Source: Desulfobacteraceae bacterium (GTDB lineage Bacteria; Desulfobacterota; Desulfobacteria; Desulfobacterales; Desulfosalsimonadaceae). From it: DNA of 64,000 nucleotides. Every line of letters starts with the position of its first letter. Within the stretch, counting starts at the first letter, position 1. The stretch is from contig QZKW01000088.1 in the NCBI GenBank assembly GCA_003599885.1, positions 1 through 64,000 on the forward strand, written 5' to 3'. Both the position numbers and the translations under genes were made by a program. This document shows positions 51,584-61,368 of the stretch, piece by piece. The notes under the pieces were generated by a model. The model was not told where the DNA came from and did not search any database. It worked only from the letters and a program-made list of their open reading frames with translations.

Positions 51584-53647
51584 TCAACCTTTATCCTGAT
51601 TATAGCAAAGTCTGCAGCAGCTCAGGCATCTGTTGGCTTCATACCGTGCCTGATCTTCAGCGATCACCAGATCGACTTCATCCAATGTGTGAATTCGCTG
51701 GGCAACAGGAAGTTCCGGCATTTCGGTGCGTTTCTTCTGAACAACACCGTCCACAGACTCAAAAATTGTGCCTGGTATGTGTTTATTTAATATGGCTTTT
51801 GGCTGCGGGATGACGGGCTTCCCTTTCAAAAACAGATCAATGGACCTTGCCGCTTTACGTCCGCCGCCAATGGCGTCAACAACCAGTGCCGGACCGGTTG
51901 CTGAATCGCCGGCTGCAAAAATATACGGCACGTTCGTTTGGCAGGTGGCGGGTTCCACATCAAATGTATTCCACCGGGTGATGGACAGACCATCCAGCCG
52001 GTCGCCTTTTCCGCGGAAATCAAGCAGCGGTGACTGACCGATGGCGGTGATAATCATATCCACATCCAGTATGGTTTCAGAACCTTTAACCGGCACTGGG
52101 CTGCGACGGCCGCTTTTGTCGGGCTCGCCCAGTTCCATTTTCAAATATTCCAAGCCTGTAACCTGTTTGTCATCGTTTCCGACCACACGATTAGGCGCTG
52201 CCAGAAATACGAATTCTATGCCTTCATGTTCAGATGCAACAATTTCCACCTCATTGGCGGGCATTTCTTTCCGGGTCCGGCGGTACACCAGATATACCTT
52301 GTCAACACCTTTCCTCAGCAAGGTCCGGCAGCAGTCAATAGCGGTATTGCCGCCACCGATAACAGCGACCCGGCGGCCAAGCCGGACTTTTTCATCATTT
52401 CCGATTTTCGCCAGAAAATTGATGCCGGTAAAACAGCCGTCCAGATCCTCGCCCGGTATCCCGAGATTGTAATCGTTCCATGCACCCACACTGAAAAACA
52501 CCGCGTCAAATCCGGAGGCGATCAAAGATCCAAAATCGAAATCAACGCCCAAGCGCACATTGGTATGATTTTTGATACCCAGGTTTAAAATCCCGTCGAT
52601 CTCCCAGTCCAGGACTTTTTTGGGAAGACGGTACTCGGGGATACCGTACCTCAGCATACCGCCAAGTTTTGGCATGGCTTCGAAAATTTCCGGGTGATGG
52701 CCTGCCCGGCGGAGAAAATACGCACAACTCAGCCCGGCGGGGCCGCCACCGATAACCGCAATCCGTTTTCCGGTATCGGGGCCGCATTCAATGGGCAGAC
52801 GTTTTCCGGAGTTCATTTCCATATCCGCCACAAACCGTTTGAGCTGGTTGATGGAAACCGGCTCATCTTCGATGCCTCGGCGGCAGAAGTTTTCACACGG
52901 ATGGGGACACACGCGTCCGCAAGCCAGGAGCAATGGATTCTTTTCCCGGATCGTGTTGACTGCTTCTTCATATTCCCCATTACGGATATGACCGATATAA
53001 CGCGGAATATCGATTTCAGCCGGACACGTCTGGGCGCAGGGAGCCAGCGCATCATCAATAGCATTTAAATGCAGGAGCCGCTGAGAAACCGTTCGCACTT
53101 CCAGAATCGATTTGGGGCAGGCAGTTTCGCAGGCCCCGCACCCGACACATTTCTCTTTTTCAACGACCGGATAACCATTGGAACCAAGGTGAATAGCGTC
53201 AAAACCGCAGGCACGGACACAATCACCGAAGCCCAGGCAGCCGATGGAGCAATCACGCTTACCACCATACAGAGACGTCACCGCGCTGCAGGAATTCAAG
53301 CCGCTATAAATAAAACGGTCACTGGCCCGTTTCCCGCCATCGCAATTATTATACGACTTTAACGGTTCCGCTGCGCCGGCTTCTGAGCCCATGAGAACCG
53401 CAATTTCAGAGACATTTTCAGGGCCAACCAGAATACACGCATTGGCAGGGGCTTCTCCATTCACAATCGCCTGGGCCGCAGCGGAACATCCGGCAAATCC
53501 GCAACCACCACAATTCGCTCCCGCCAGCAGCCCTTCGACTTTGGCAATCCGAGGATCCTCATAAACATAAAATATTTTAGAGGCAAAACTCAGGAGCAAG
53601 CCGCAAACTGCGCCAAGTATCATTAAAAAAAGCAACGATTCAACCAC
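51584..53647 (-). CDS. rnfB: RnfB fused to a GltD-like NAD(P)/FAD oxidoreductase domain
   Basis: A 687-residue fusion. It starts with a membrane helix and the RnfB four-cysteine site (ANCGGCGFAGC near residue 46), then ferredoxin motifs (CLGFGDCVRACG, CVGCGACETACP), a Cys-rich linker (CAQTCPAEID, VCPHPCENFC), and a complete GltD-type domain with FAD motif VIGGGPAGLSCAY and NAD(P) motif VIGGGNTAIDC plus YRRTRKEMPA. RnfB hands electrons from ferredoxin to the Rnf complex; the extra domain suggests a second flavin route. It is the last subunit gene of the rnf operon, 111 bp after rnfA. Confidence 0.92.
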   Translation of the reverse strand: MVESLLFLMILGAVCGLLLSFASKIFYVYEDPRIAKVEGLLAGANCGGCGFAGCSAAAQAIVNGEAPANACILVGPENVSEIAVLMGSEAGAAEPLKSYNNCDGGKRASDRFIYSGLNSCSAVTSLYGGKRDCSIGCLGFGDCVRACGFDAIHLGSNGYPVVEKEKCVGCGACETACPKSILEVRTVSQRLLHLNAIDDALAPCAQTCPAEIDIPRYIGHIRNGEYEEAVNTIREKNPLLLACGRVCPHPCENFCRRGIEDEPVSINQLKRFVADMEMNSGKRLPIECGPDTGKRIAVIGGGPAGLSCAYFLRRAGHHPEIFEAMPKLGGMLRYGIPEYRLPKKVLDWEIDGILNLGIKNHTNVRLGVDFDFGSLIASGFDAVFFSVGAWNDYNLGIPGEDLDGCFTGINFLAKIGNDEKVRLGRRVAVIGGGNTAIDCCRTLLRKGVDKVYLVYRRTRKEMPANEVEIVASEHEGIEFVFLAAPNRVVGNDDKQVTGLEYLKMELGEPDKSGRRSPVPVKGSETILDVDMIITAIGQSPLLDFRGKGDRLDGLSITRWNTFDVEPATCQTNVPYIFAAGDSATGPALVVDAIGGGRKAARSIDLFLKGKPVIPQPKAILNKHIPGTIFESVDGVVQKKRTEMPELPVAQRIHTLDEVDLVIAEDQARYEANRCLSCCRLCYNQDKG

Positions 53648-53758
53648 ATCAACCCTCTTGGATTTTAAATTCTTATCAATTGATAATGATCTGAAAAATC
53701 AACAATGGCATCAAGATTGCGACAGCATTGGAATTTTCATGAAAGCTTGAAAAAAATG

Positions 53759-54331
53759 TTAAACCATGCCCTGAAATGCAAAAAAAGCCAGTGAAATCAT
53801 GCCGGCGGTGACCAGTGCGATCGATGTATCCTGAAGCGGTTTCGGAACCCGTGCAAGGAGTATGCGCTCCCTTAATCCGGCAAAAAGGATCAATGCCAGT
53901 CCAAATCCGGCAGCATAGAAGAATGAAGCGACTAATGACTGGAGAAACGTGAACTCCTTATCGATATTCAATACGCATACACCCATAACCGCACAGTTGG
54001 TGGTAATCAGAGGCAAGAAAATCCCGAGACCGGCATACAGAGCGGGAATACTTTTTTTCAGAAACATTTCAACGAACTGAACCAATGAGGCGATTACAAC
54101 GATAAACGCCATTGTCCGGAGATAAACAAGGCCGAATTTAACAAGGATATAGGTGTAAATGACCCAGGTAATTGTCCCTGCAACAACCAGCACAAAAATT
54201 ACAGCCATTGCCATCCCGATGGCTGTTTCCATTTTTTTCGAGGTTCCCAGGAAGGGACAGTTCCCCAAAAACTGGGCCAGCAGGATATTATTAACAAAAA
54301 TACATGCAATTATTAGCTCAAAATAGCCCAT
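53759..54331 (-). CDS. rnfA: Rnf complex subunit RnfA
   Basis: A 190-residue membrane subunit with six helices. The family signatures are NNILLAQFLGNCPFLGTSKK near the start and ITTNCAVMGVCVLNI near the middle, each with a cysteine that binds the intramembrane iron site together with RnfE. It lies 12 bp after rnfE. Confidence 0.95.
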   Translation of the reverse strand: MGYFELIIACIFVNNILLAQFLGNCPFLGTSKKMETAIGMAMAVIFVLVVAGTITWVIYTYILVKFGLVYLRTMAFIVVIASLVQFVEMFLKKSIPALYAGLGIFLPLITTNCAVMGVCVLNIDKEFTFLQSLVASFFYAAGFGLALILFAGLRERILLARVPKPLQDTSIALVTAGMISLAFFAFQGMV

Positions 54332-54343
54332 GATATTCTCCTA

Positions 54344-54955
54344 TTAATCCCCGACCGCATTTATAAGACAGAGCATCAGACCGAGACAGATAAATGCGCC
54401 CGGTGCCTGGACCATAAACGAAAACGGCTGAAATGACGGAAAAGAGGCCGACAAATTGTACGAAAAATCTCCCCACACAGTAACCGACCCATGCCCCAGC
54501 AATTCTCTGACAGCACCTAAAGCTCCCAGTGCCATCGTGAAGCCGAGTCCGATTCCCATTCCGTCCGCCATTGAAAGGGATACTTTATTTTTATATGCAA
54601 ACGCTTCTGCTCGCCCAAGAACGATACAATTCACAACAATAAGCGGAATAAATACACCCAGCTTAAGATATAATGGGTATGTGTATGCCTGCATCAACAA
54701 CTCAACAATCGTAACAAAAGCGGCAATGATAATAATAAAACAGGCAATTCTGACTTTCGGTGGAATCATGCTTCTCAACATGGAAATCAGAAGATTTGAA
54801 CCCACCAGAACAAATGTTGTGGCAATTCCCATCCCCAGTCCGTTTTCCATTGAAGTTGTTACACCAAGAGTAGGACAAAGACCCAACACCAGTCTGAACG
54901 GAGGCAGTTCTTGCCACAATCCTTTTGTAAATTCCTGAACTAACGTCTTAGGCAT
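54344..54955 (-). CDS. rnfE: Rnf complex subunit RnfE
   Basis: A 203-residue membrane subunit with six helices, the partner and structural paralogue of RnfA. The first segment reads LVLGLCPTLGVTTSMENGLGMG and the second IPLIVVNCIVLGRAEAFAYKN, both with the conserved cysteine. It lies 9 bp after rnfG. Confidence 0.95.
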   Translation of the reverse strand: MPKTLVQEFTKGLWQELPPFRLVLGLCPTLGVTTSMENGLGMGIATTFVLVGSNLLISMLRSMIPPKVRIACFIIIIAAFVTIVELLMQAYTYPLYLKLGVFIPLIVVNCIVLGRAEAFAYKNKVSLSMADGMGIGLGFTMALGALGAVRELLGHGSVTVWGDFSYNLSASFPSFQPFSFMVQAPGAFICLGLMLCLINAVGD

Positions 54956-54964
54956 ATTGATCTC

Positions 54965-55558
54965 CTATTTGCCAACCTTCTGTATTTCTTGTTGTAACTG
55001 TGGTTTCATTTTTTGATAAGAGGCCATCGCTTTGGCAACCGCATCACAAACCGCGCGAGATGTAATTGTTGCTCCGCTGATTGATGTAATCTTCCCCCCA
55101 TCCTTGGTCACCTTAGCGGGTTCCTTTACAGACAGGCCCTTAAACTGGGACACAAGGCTTGGATCATCTTTGGCTTTTGCGCCAAGGCCCGGGGTCTCCG
55201 TATGCACCGTAACCGCTGCACCTACCAGTTGGTCGCTGTCCAAATTAACTCCGATCATCACACCGATGTCTCCGCCAAATCCTTTACCAAATTCCTCAAA
55301 GGCAATGGTGTTGGTTTTGCCGTCAAATTTCCCGACAAAAAAGCTTCGCTCAACATCACCGTCCGAAATTTTAACACGATTTTGAATCGGATTGATGGAT
55401 GATCCTGCCAGAATAGCCTCTATCGCCGGGCCCTTGACAAAGGTCAACTGCTGCGCCTCAATCTGGCTTGCTGTACCTTTATTGACTGCTGCAAGCACAC
55501 CGCCTGCAACTGAACTTAAAACCGTAAGAACAACAACCATTTTTACCATTTCATTCAT
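54965..55558 (-). CDS. rnfG: Rnf complex subunit RnfG
   Basis: A 197-residue subunit with one N-terminal helix (MVVVLTVLSSVAGGVLAAV) and an FMN-binding periplasmic domain. The covalent flavin site is the Thr in ISGATITSRAV near the C-terminus. The ATG at 55558 follows the rnfD stop within TAAAATG, with AAAGGG upstream; a TTG 18 bp earlier would overlap rnfD. The GLGAKAKDDPSL segment is also conserved. Confidence 0.93.
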   Translation of the reverse strand: MNEMVKMVVVLTVLSSVAGGVLAAVNKGTASQIEAQQLTFVKGPAIEAILAGSSINPIQNRVKISDGDVERSFFVGKFDGKTNTIAFEEFGKGFGGDIGVMIGVNLDSDQLVGAAVTVHTETPGLGAKAKDDPSLVSQFKGLSVKEPAKVTKDGGKITSISGATITSRAVCDAVAKAMASYQKMKPQLQQEIQKVGK

Positions 55559-55559
55559 T

Positions 55560-56519
55560 TTAGACACCCTTTCCAATCGCTTTGGGTCTAATTTTATCTA
55601 CAATCGGATTGACCAGATTGATGATCAAAATAGCATACAACACACCATCGATATGGGTGCCGATGTTCCGGATCAATATGGTGAGAGCCCCTCCGAGTAG
55701 TCCATATATCAGCATTGGTATAAAATTCACCGGGGAAGAAGAATCTTCAGTTGCAAGAAAAAAAGCACCGATCAGGGTGTAGCCGGTGAATAAATGGAAA
55801 CCCGGCCCGGCATAAAGTTCCGGATTTAAAAAATTAAAGCCCAAGGCAGCTGCAAAAATTCCGGCAAGAAATGAAACTGATATTTCCCATCGGATATATC
55901 CTCTGAGCATTAAATAAACACCTCCGAGGATCAAACCGATTCCGAATGTGGACCCTATACCGCCGATCTGTTTCCCCTTCAGCAGATCCATTACAGCAAA
56001 AGATTCTACAGCCGGCGCGCCGAATGCTTTTGAAAGCACAAGCGGGTAAACGGCATTAAAATCAAACTGATAGTTCAACAATGCGGCATTAAAATCAAAT
56101 AAGTGGGACCAGGACAGCATCACGATAGTCATTGCCAGAACGGCCGGATTAAAAGGGTTGGCGCCGATGCCTCCGAAAATTCCCTTGCCGATCACAACCG
56201 CAAAAAAAGTACCGGTAACCACTGCCCACCAAGGTGTTGTCGCCGGCAGCATCATCGCAAATATCATTCCAACCAATGCCGCATTTCCATCACCAACGGA
56301 GATGGGGCGCCGGGAAATAAAATTAATCAGCAGTTCCCAGATAATGGCGGAAGCGATGGCTATCGTCACAACTCCCACCGCAGCCTGTCCGTACTGATAA
56401 CAACCCGGAACGACCGCTAAAAGGCTGGCCAGAAGGATATTCCGGCTTTTTGACGACGTGCTGCTTCCAATGTGCCAGAACGGCGCATGAGAAACTGTTA
56501 GTTTTAAGGTGCTAAACAT
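55560..56519 (-). CDS. rnfD: Rnf complex subunit RnfD
   Basis: A 319-residue membrane subunit with about nine helices. Family features are SKSRNILLASLLAVVPGCYQYG, the GDGNAALVGMIFAMMLPATTPWW block, and GGIGANPFNPAVLAM. A covalent flavin is expected near the GGIGSTFGIGLI segment, by family analogy. It overlaps rnfC by 8 bp and is followed by rnfG. Confidence 0.94.
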   Translation of the reverse strand: MFSTLKLTVSHAPFWHIGSSTSSKSRNILLASLLAVVPGCYQYGQAAVGVVTIAIASAIIWELLINFISRRPISVGDGNAALVGMIFAMMLPATTPWWAVVTGTFFAVVIGKGIFGGIGANPFNPAVLAMTIVMLSWSHLFDFNAALLNYQFDFNAVYPLVLSKAFGAPAVESFAVMDLLKGKQIGGIGSTFGIGLILGGVYLMLRGYIRWEISVSFLAGIFAAALGFNFLNPELYAGPGFHLFTGYTLIGAFFLATEDSSSPVNFIPMLIYGLLGGALTILIRNIGTHIDGVLYAILIINLVNPIVDKIRPKAIGKGV

Positions 56520-57789
56520 TATTTTCCTCCGCTTCCTTCATACTCTCCAGAGTGTATTTCGCCAGCCGGATATGCTGAAAAACCGGAATCCTGGATTCGC
56601 AGACATAGCTGCAGAATCCGCATTCAATGCATGAAAAAAGGTCATACTGGTCTGCTGCTTCCTGATATTGCTGGGCTTCAAGGTATCGAACCAGAAGGTT
56701 GACCTGAATACTGGCCGGGCATACCCGAACGCAGTCTCCACAGTTCACGCATGGAGCGTCTGACCGCTCGGGAACCTGCTCTTTACTCTGAACAATAAGG
56801 GTGTCGGAATCCGGCATCACCGGAGAATCCGTTGTGTAAACAGAAATCCCTGTTAGCGGTCCGCCGACAATCAATTGATCGCCCTCTTCCAGGTTCTCAT
56901 TAAACTCATTTAAAATATCCTGCAATGGCGTTCCGATAGGTATGGAAACCAGCCGGCGGGTGCCGTCTTTGGATATAAAGGTAATCAATTTTTCCAGAGG
57001 GAGCTTTCCGGTATTAAACGCTGCACCCAGTGCGGAAACCGCCTCCGCGCTGAAAAAAGCGACGCCCGCGTCCGGACTCGATGCTTCAGTGGACAAAACA
57101 TGCTGCCGGATCAGGTGGGGATGGGCTGAAGGATATTCGGAATCCACTGTCTTGACAGTGGCGCCGGAAGATCCGGCCACCTGGGCAAGATGCTGGGGAA
57201 CAATGAGGATGACGTTATGAATTCCGGTGATCTTGCGGAGGAAATCAATTCCCGTCTTCATGGAAATGATGTTGTTTTTAACAAAATATTGCCTTGTGAT
57301 GCTCAATAAATCGTTATCCGCTCCCATAACAACTATGGTTTTCACCGGTTTATCCGTATTGAAAAAAACAGTAAAATCCGGTTTTCCGGGAAGGCCGGAC
57401 AGCAGGTCCCTTGCTTTTTCAAGTGATGGCGTCTGACTGGAGCTCTTGAAATGGTCATCCACGGTTTGGGCGGAGTCAGCATCAATATCGATGGTGACTA
57501 CCGTGTATTTTTTCCCCAGAATCCCGACAAAAGGCGAAATATTCGATATCCGGCCTGACTTACTGGCCAGAAGATAGTCATCAGCCTTTTCCGTCAGGGC
57601 AATTTTCTGGCCATTTTTAACCGGGTCACCTATTTTCAATAAGGAGTTTTTGGCGCTTTCAAACGGATGCTCAATGGAAAGCATGATGTTTTTCGATGCC
57701 TTTACACTGACCGGCTCCGCCTGGGCTTCATCAATTCGTTCATAGTGCAATTTCGGTTTTACAAGTCCGAAGAATGATCTTTTAATCAT
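56512..57789 (-). CDS. rnfC: Rnf complex subunit RnfC
   Basis: A 425-residue soluble subunit that exchanges electrons with NAD. An N-terminal barrel-sandwich region precedes the NADH-binding domain with VVMGADNDLLS, then the SLBB-like domain with IPIGTPLQDIL, and two [4Fe-4S] ferredoxin motifs at the C-terminus (CVNCGDCVRVCP and CIECGFCSYVCE). It follows the cytochrome gene by 91 bp. Confidence 0.94.
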   Translation of the reverse strand: MIKRSFFGLVKPKLHYERIDEAQAEPVSVKASKNIMLSIEHPFESAKNSLLKIGDPVKNGQKIALTEKADDYLLASKSGRISNISPFVGILGKKYTVVTIDIDADSAQTVDDHFKSSSQTPSLEKARDLLSGLPGKPDFTVFFNTDKPVKTIVVMGADNDLLSITRQYFVKNNIISMKTGIDFLRKITGIHNVILIVPQHLAQVAGSSGATVKTVDSEYPSAHPHLIRQHVLSTEASSPDAGVAFFSAEAVSALGAAFNTGKLPLEKLITFISKDGTRRLVSIPIGTPLQDILNEFNENLEEGDQLIVGGPLTGISVYTTDSPVMPDSDTLIVQSKEQVPERSDAPCVNCGDCVRVCPASIQVNLLVRYLEAQQYQEAADQYDLFSCIECGFCSYVCESRIPVFQHIRLAKYTLESMKEAEENNV

Positions 57790-57880
57790 GGATCAACCTA
57801 TAACTGCTTGACTTTTATTAATTCATTTCCTCAAAAAATATGAGAATCTTCTGCCGATTCAGCAAAAAATAGCGCTTTTT

Positions 57881-58522
57881 TTAAAAACCGTGGCATTTTT
57901 TACAGTCTGCATCGCCGCCTGCAGGACCGGCACCGACATCTTCATGGCAGCTGATGCACTGTCCATGAAAAGCGTCTGCCCTTTTTCTGGGCTCATGGCA
58001 TCCCGCGCAATCCTTTTTACCAGGGGTAATCCCGGATTCTTCATGGCAACCGATACATTGTTTATGGAATGCATCCTGGCGATTCAGCATGGCATCGTCA
58101 TCGCCGCCGGGTTCATGACAATCGCTGCATAATTGCGGCTCAGCCCCCGACCCTTCATCATACTCATGGTGACAGTCACTGCAGGCAAGTCCCAGATCCT
58201 GGCCGTGCACCTCATGATTGAATTTTCCATTTTCACCCATTGCCGGGACATGCTTGCTGTCTATCCCGTGACAAGCGGTGCAATCCCCCGGCAGTTTAGC
58301 GCTGCCCGCTTCCTGATCATGATGGCAGTCCAAACATCCCAAACCGTAAGTGGCGCTGTGGGTTTGATGGTCAAACAATACATTCCCGCCAACGGTCTTA
58401 AACATTAACCGCACGGGAGACTCAGGGGGGGCAGCCGTTGGGGAGCTGTAACAAAAAACCCCGACCACCAGACAAATAATGGCAACAACGTAAATGAGTT
58501 TGCGTTCATTCTTTAAAGACAT
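57881..58522 (-). CDS. Octaheme cytochrome c, first gene of the rnf operon
   Basis: A 213-residue exported multiheme cytochrome. A signal anchor (VVAIICLVVGVFCY) is followed by eight CxxCH heme sites: CLDCH, CTACH, CSDCH twice, CIGCH, CAGCH, CISCH and CKKCH. Extra histidines that can be axial ligands are interspersed (DHQTHS, NHEVHG). Multiheme cytochromes head rnf operons in sulfate reducers and in Methanosarcina, where they link Rnf to periplasmic electron carriers. The exact partner here is unknown. Confidence 0.92.
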   Translation of the reverse strand: MSLKNERKLIYVVAIICLVVGVFCYSSPTAAPPESPVRLMFKTVGGNVLFDHQTHSATYGLGCLDCHHDQEAGSAKLPGDCTACHGIDSKHVPAMGENGKFNHEVHGQDLGLACSDCHHEYDEGSGAEPQLCSDCHEPGGDDDAMLNRQDAFHKQCIGCHEESGITPGKKDCAGCHEPRKRADAFHGQCISCHEDVGAGPAGGDADCKKCHGF

Positions 58523-58650
58523 CTATTCGGATTCCTTTCAAATAGGCCGGATACTTTTTCTATGGCCAGCTCATTGCCGATACGCCAACGCATCAAAAAG
58601 TACTTACAAATCCAACATTTTCCATAATTCTTTTAAATTTTAAAGAAGCA

Positions 58651-58679
58651 TTTTTATTATTTCAGCTCTTTTTTGTCAA
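58651..58679 (-). promoter_or_regulatory. Candidate promoter for the rnf operon
   Basis: On the minus strand a perfect -35 TTGACA (58679-58674) is followed by a 17-nt spacer and TAAAAA (58656-58651), a 4 of 6 match to the -10 box. The leader would be about 120 nt. It is the best sigma-70 match in the gap between the ftsZ terminator and the cytochrome gene. Confidence 0.4.
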
Positions 58680-58740
58680 GATATTTTATAGATGGATCAT
58701 TTTCCGGTTCACCGGATAATTGGCGCTATCACACCCAATA

Positions 58741-58775
58741 AAAAAGGCCGGGATGAGCCACCCGGCCTTTTTTAT
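58741..58775 (-). terminator. Intrinsic terminator after ftsZ
   Basis: AAGGCCGGG pairs with CCCGGCCTT (9 bp, 8-nt loop), with T-rich sequence on both outer sides. On the minus strand it follows the ftsZ stop by about 50 bp and ends the division cluster before the rnf operon. Confidence 0.85.
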
Positions 58776-58823
58776 TTTCACACGATACAAGGAGAATTAT
58801 ATAGTGTCTTGCTTCAGTCTGTT

Positions 58824-60071
58824 TTAATCCGCTTTCCGCCTTAAAAATGTCGGGATGTCATAATCCACATAGGGCTCTGATTTTTCGGCGGCATCACCTC
58901 TAAACTTATGCGCTGTTGCTACTCTGGAAGAGTTGGAAAACAATTTTCGGTCTTTGGCCTCTTGCTTCTTTCGAATAAATGTCGGCTGGAGCATTTCTTC
59001 ATCAAAGTTTTTCATCTCTTCCGGTGTCGGGTTCCGTACCATTCCCCGCGAAATATCACTTGAGCGGGAAACATCTCTAAAAGAAGGCCGGGACCTCGGC
59101 ATGTGTGATTTTCCGTCACTGATACCCGTCGCGATCACCGTCACCCGCAGTTCATCCGTCAGCGTCTCGTCCACGGACGTGCCCCAGATGATTTCCACAT
59201 CATCATCACCAATCTCATTAAATATCCGTTCAGAGGCTTCGATGGTTTCCTCCATGGTCAACTCTGAGTTACACGTAATATTCATGAGAACGCCGCGTGC
59301 GCCCACAATGGAATTGTCTTCCAGGAGCGGATGGGAAATGGCCCTTTCAGCCGCTTCAATCGCACGGTTTTCACCACTGGCCACACCAATTCCCATGATC
59401 GCCATACCGGCTTTAGACATGATGGCCTTGACATCGGCAAAATCCAGGTTCACCAGTCCGGGGCGCAGAATCAGATCCGTAATGCCTTTGACCGAGTGGT
59501 TCAATATTTCATCCGCTCTTTTGAACATATCGATTAATGTGGATTTTTTGGACGCCAGTCCCCTTAACCGGTCATTGGGAATGGTGATGACCGTGTCCGC
59601 CATTTCTTTCAGGCGACTGATGCCCTCTTCCGCCTGTTTGCTACGTTTTTTGGCTTCGAATGCAAAGGGCCGCGTAACGACAGCCACTGTTAAAGCCCCT
59701 AATTCTTTACAAATTTCAGCAATGACCGGCGCGGCGCCCGTCCCGGTGCCCCCGCCAAACCCTGCCGCGATAAATACCATGTGGGCCCCTGAAAGGGCTT
59801 CTCGTATCACGTCAGCGGACTCCAGAGCGGCGTCCCTGCCGACATTCGGGTCCGCACCCGCGCCAAGCCCCTGGGTCAATTCTTCCCCCAGTTGAATTTT
59901 GATACCGGCTTTCGCCAGTGCCAGGGCTTGAGAATCGGTATTGGCGACAATAAACTGAACGCCCGTGAGCTGTGAATCAATCATGTTATTCACCGCGTTG
60001 CATCCCCCGCCACCGACACCAATGACCTTGATTTTCGCTGAACTTTCTGCCTCTACGTAAGAAAATCCCAT
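58824..60071 (-). CDS. ftsZ: Cell division protein FtsZ
   Basis: A 415-residue FtsZ, the tubulin-like GTPase of the division ring. GTP-binding motifs are VGGGGCNAVNNMI near residue 20 and FGGGTGTGAAPV near 108, with the T7 loop NLDFADVKAIM near 210. The variable linker and the conserved C-terminal peptide DYDIPTFLRRKAD, which docks FtsA, are intact. It ends the division cluster and is followed by a terminator. Confidence 0.97.
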   Translation of the reverse strand: MGFSYVEAESSAKIKVIGVGGGGCNAVNNMIDSQLTGVQFIVANTDSQALALAKAGIKIQLGEELTQGLGAGADPNVGRDAALESADVIREALSGAHMVFIAAGFGGGTGTGAAPVIAEICKELGALTVAVVTRPFAFEAKKRSKQAEEGISRLKEMADTVITIPNDRLRGLASKKSTLIDMFKRADEILNHSVKGITDLILRPGLVNLDFADVKAIMSKAGMAIMGIGVASGENRAIEAAERAISHPLLEDNSIVGARGVLMNITCNSELTMEETIEASERIFNEIGDDDVEIIWGTSVDETLTDELRVTVIATGISDGKSHMPRSRPSFRDVSRSSDISRGMVRNPTPEEMKNFDEEMLQPTFIRKKQEAKDRKLFSNSSRVATAHKFRGDAAEKSEPYVDYDIPTFLRRKAD

Positions 60072-60140
60072 TTTACGCCTCCTTGTATGCGTGTTTGTGA
60101 TTAATGCTTCAACAACTTAAACAACCGAATATGCTCCAGA

Positions 60141-61367
60141 CTATATAATTTCCTTAAACCAGGTTCGCATCCGCGTCATGATCCGGTTAAAAATATTCGC
60201 ATCCCGGATTCTGAATTTCTTTTTGGACTGATTTTTGGCCCCATACAGCACAAGCCCGACCGCTGTGGCATACATGGGGCTGTTAACAACATCGACAAGA
60301 CCGCTGATTCTTCTGGGCAGCCCCAGTCTCACCGGCAGCTCAAATACCGATTCCGCGATTTCCGTCACCCCATCCAGCATCGAAGCGCCTCCGGTGATGA
60401 CCACACCGGATTTAATGGAATCTTTCATACCTGCACGGAAGATTTCCCTTTTCATTAGGGTAAACACCTCTTCCACCCTGGGCTCCAGGATTTCCGCGAG
60501 TATCTGCCGAGGAAGCTTCCGGGCCGGGGCGCCGTTGATATCGGATATCTCAAGGATCTCTTCATTCTTGACTTTACTGGCAACGCAGGTGCCATACTTC
60601 AGCTTGATTTTTTCCGCTTCCGCCAGCGGCGTTCTGAGTCCTACGGAAATATCATTGGTCATGTTGTTGCCCCCAAGGGACAGGACAAACGTATGCTTGA
60701 TATTGTTATTCGCAAACACCGCCAGATCCGTGGTGCCGCCGCCGATATCGATGATGGCCGTGCCGACCTCCTTTTCTTCTTCCGTCATGACCGCTTCGCT
60801 CGACGCAATGGGTTCCAGAATAATATCGCAGATATCAAGGCCGGCTTTATGGCCGCATCGGATAATATTCTGAACGGAAGTAACCGCACCCGTGACGATA
60901 TGGATCCTTGCTTCCAGCCGGACACCGGCCATACCCACCGGGTTGAGGATGCCCGGTTCGCCGTCCACGATAAATTCCTGTGGCAACACGTGAATGACTT
61001 CCCTGTCCATGGGAATGGCAACGGCCGTCGCCGCTTCCACCACCCGATCCACATCCGACTGGGTAATTTCATTTCCCTTGATGGCGATAATCCCATTGCT
61101 GTTAAAGCCGGTGATATGGCCGCCGGCAATACCGGCGTAAACAGAAGATATTTCACATCCCGCCATCATTTCGGCTTCCTTGACCGCCTTATTGATCGAA
61201 TCAACCGTGGATTCAATATTCACCACCACGCCTTTACGCAACCCCAGCGAAGGATGGGTGCCAATACCGATAATGTTGATTTTTTCCCCTGACAATTCCG
61301 CAACTACCGCACAAATTTTTGTCGTGCCGATATCAAGGCCCACTATAATCTCTTCCTGGTTTTTCAA
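60141..61367 (-). CDS. ftsA: Cell division protein FtsA
   Basis: A 408-residue actin-like protein that tethers FtsZ to the membrane. It has the phosphate motif VGLDIGTTKICAVVAEL, the SHS2-type insert with VINIESTVDSINKAVKEAE, IIDIGGGTTDLAVF, and VITGGASMLDGV. The C-terminal amphipathic helix is basic. The TTG at 61367 is taken as the start because AAGGAGG lies 6 nt upstream and it follows the ftsQ stop directly; an ATG further upstream would overlap ftsQ by 56 bp. Confidence 0.94.
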   Translation of the reverse strand: MKNQEEIIVGLDIGTTKICAVVAELSGEKINIIGIGTHPSLGLRKGVVVNIESTVDSINKAVKEAEMMAGCEISSVYAGIAGGHITGFNSNGIIAIKGNEITQSDVDRVVEAATAVAIPMDREVIHVLPQEFIVDGEPGILNPVGMAGVRLEARIHIVTGAVTSVQNIIRCGHKAGLDICDIILEPIASSEAVMTEEEKEVGTAIIDIGGGTTDLAVFANNNIKHTFVLSLGGNNMTNDISVGLRTPLAEAEKIKLKYGTCVASKVKNEEILEISDINGAPARKLPRQILAEILEPRVEEVFTLMKREIFRAGMKDSIKSGVVITGGASMLDGVTEIAESVFELPVRLGLPRRISGLVDVVNSPMYATAVGLVLYGAKNQSKKKFRIRDANIFNRIMTRMRTWFKEII

Positions 61368-61368
61368 A

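Noticed and set aside
58933-59895. A 320-codon plus-strand frame inside ftsZ
   Set aside because: It is complementary to strongly conserved ftsZ sequence and is Ser/Pro-rich without motifs, as expected of a shadow frame.
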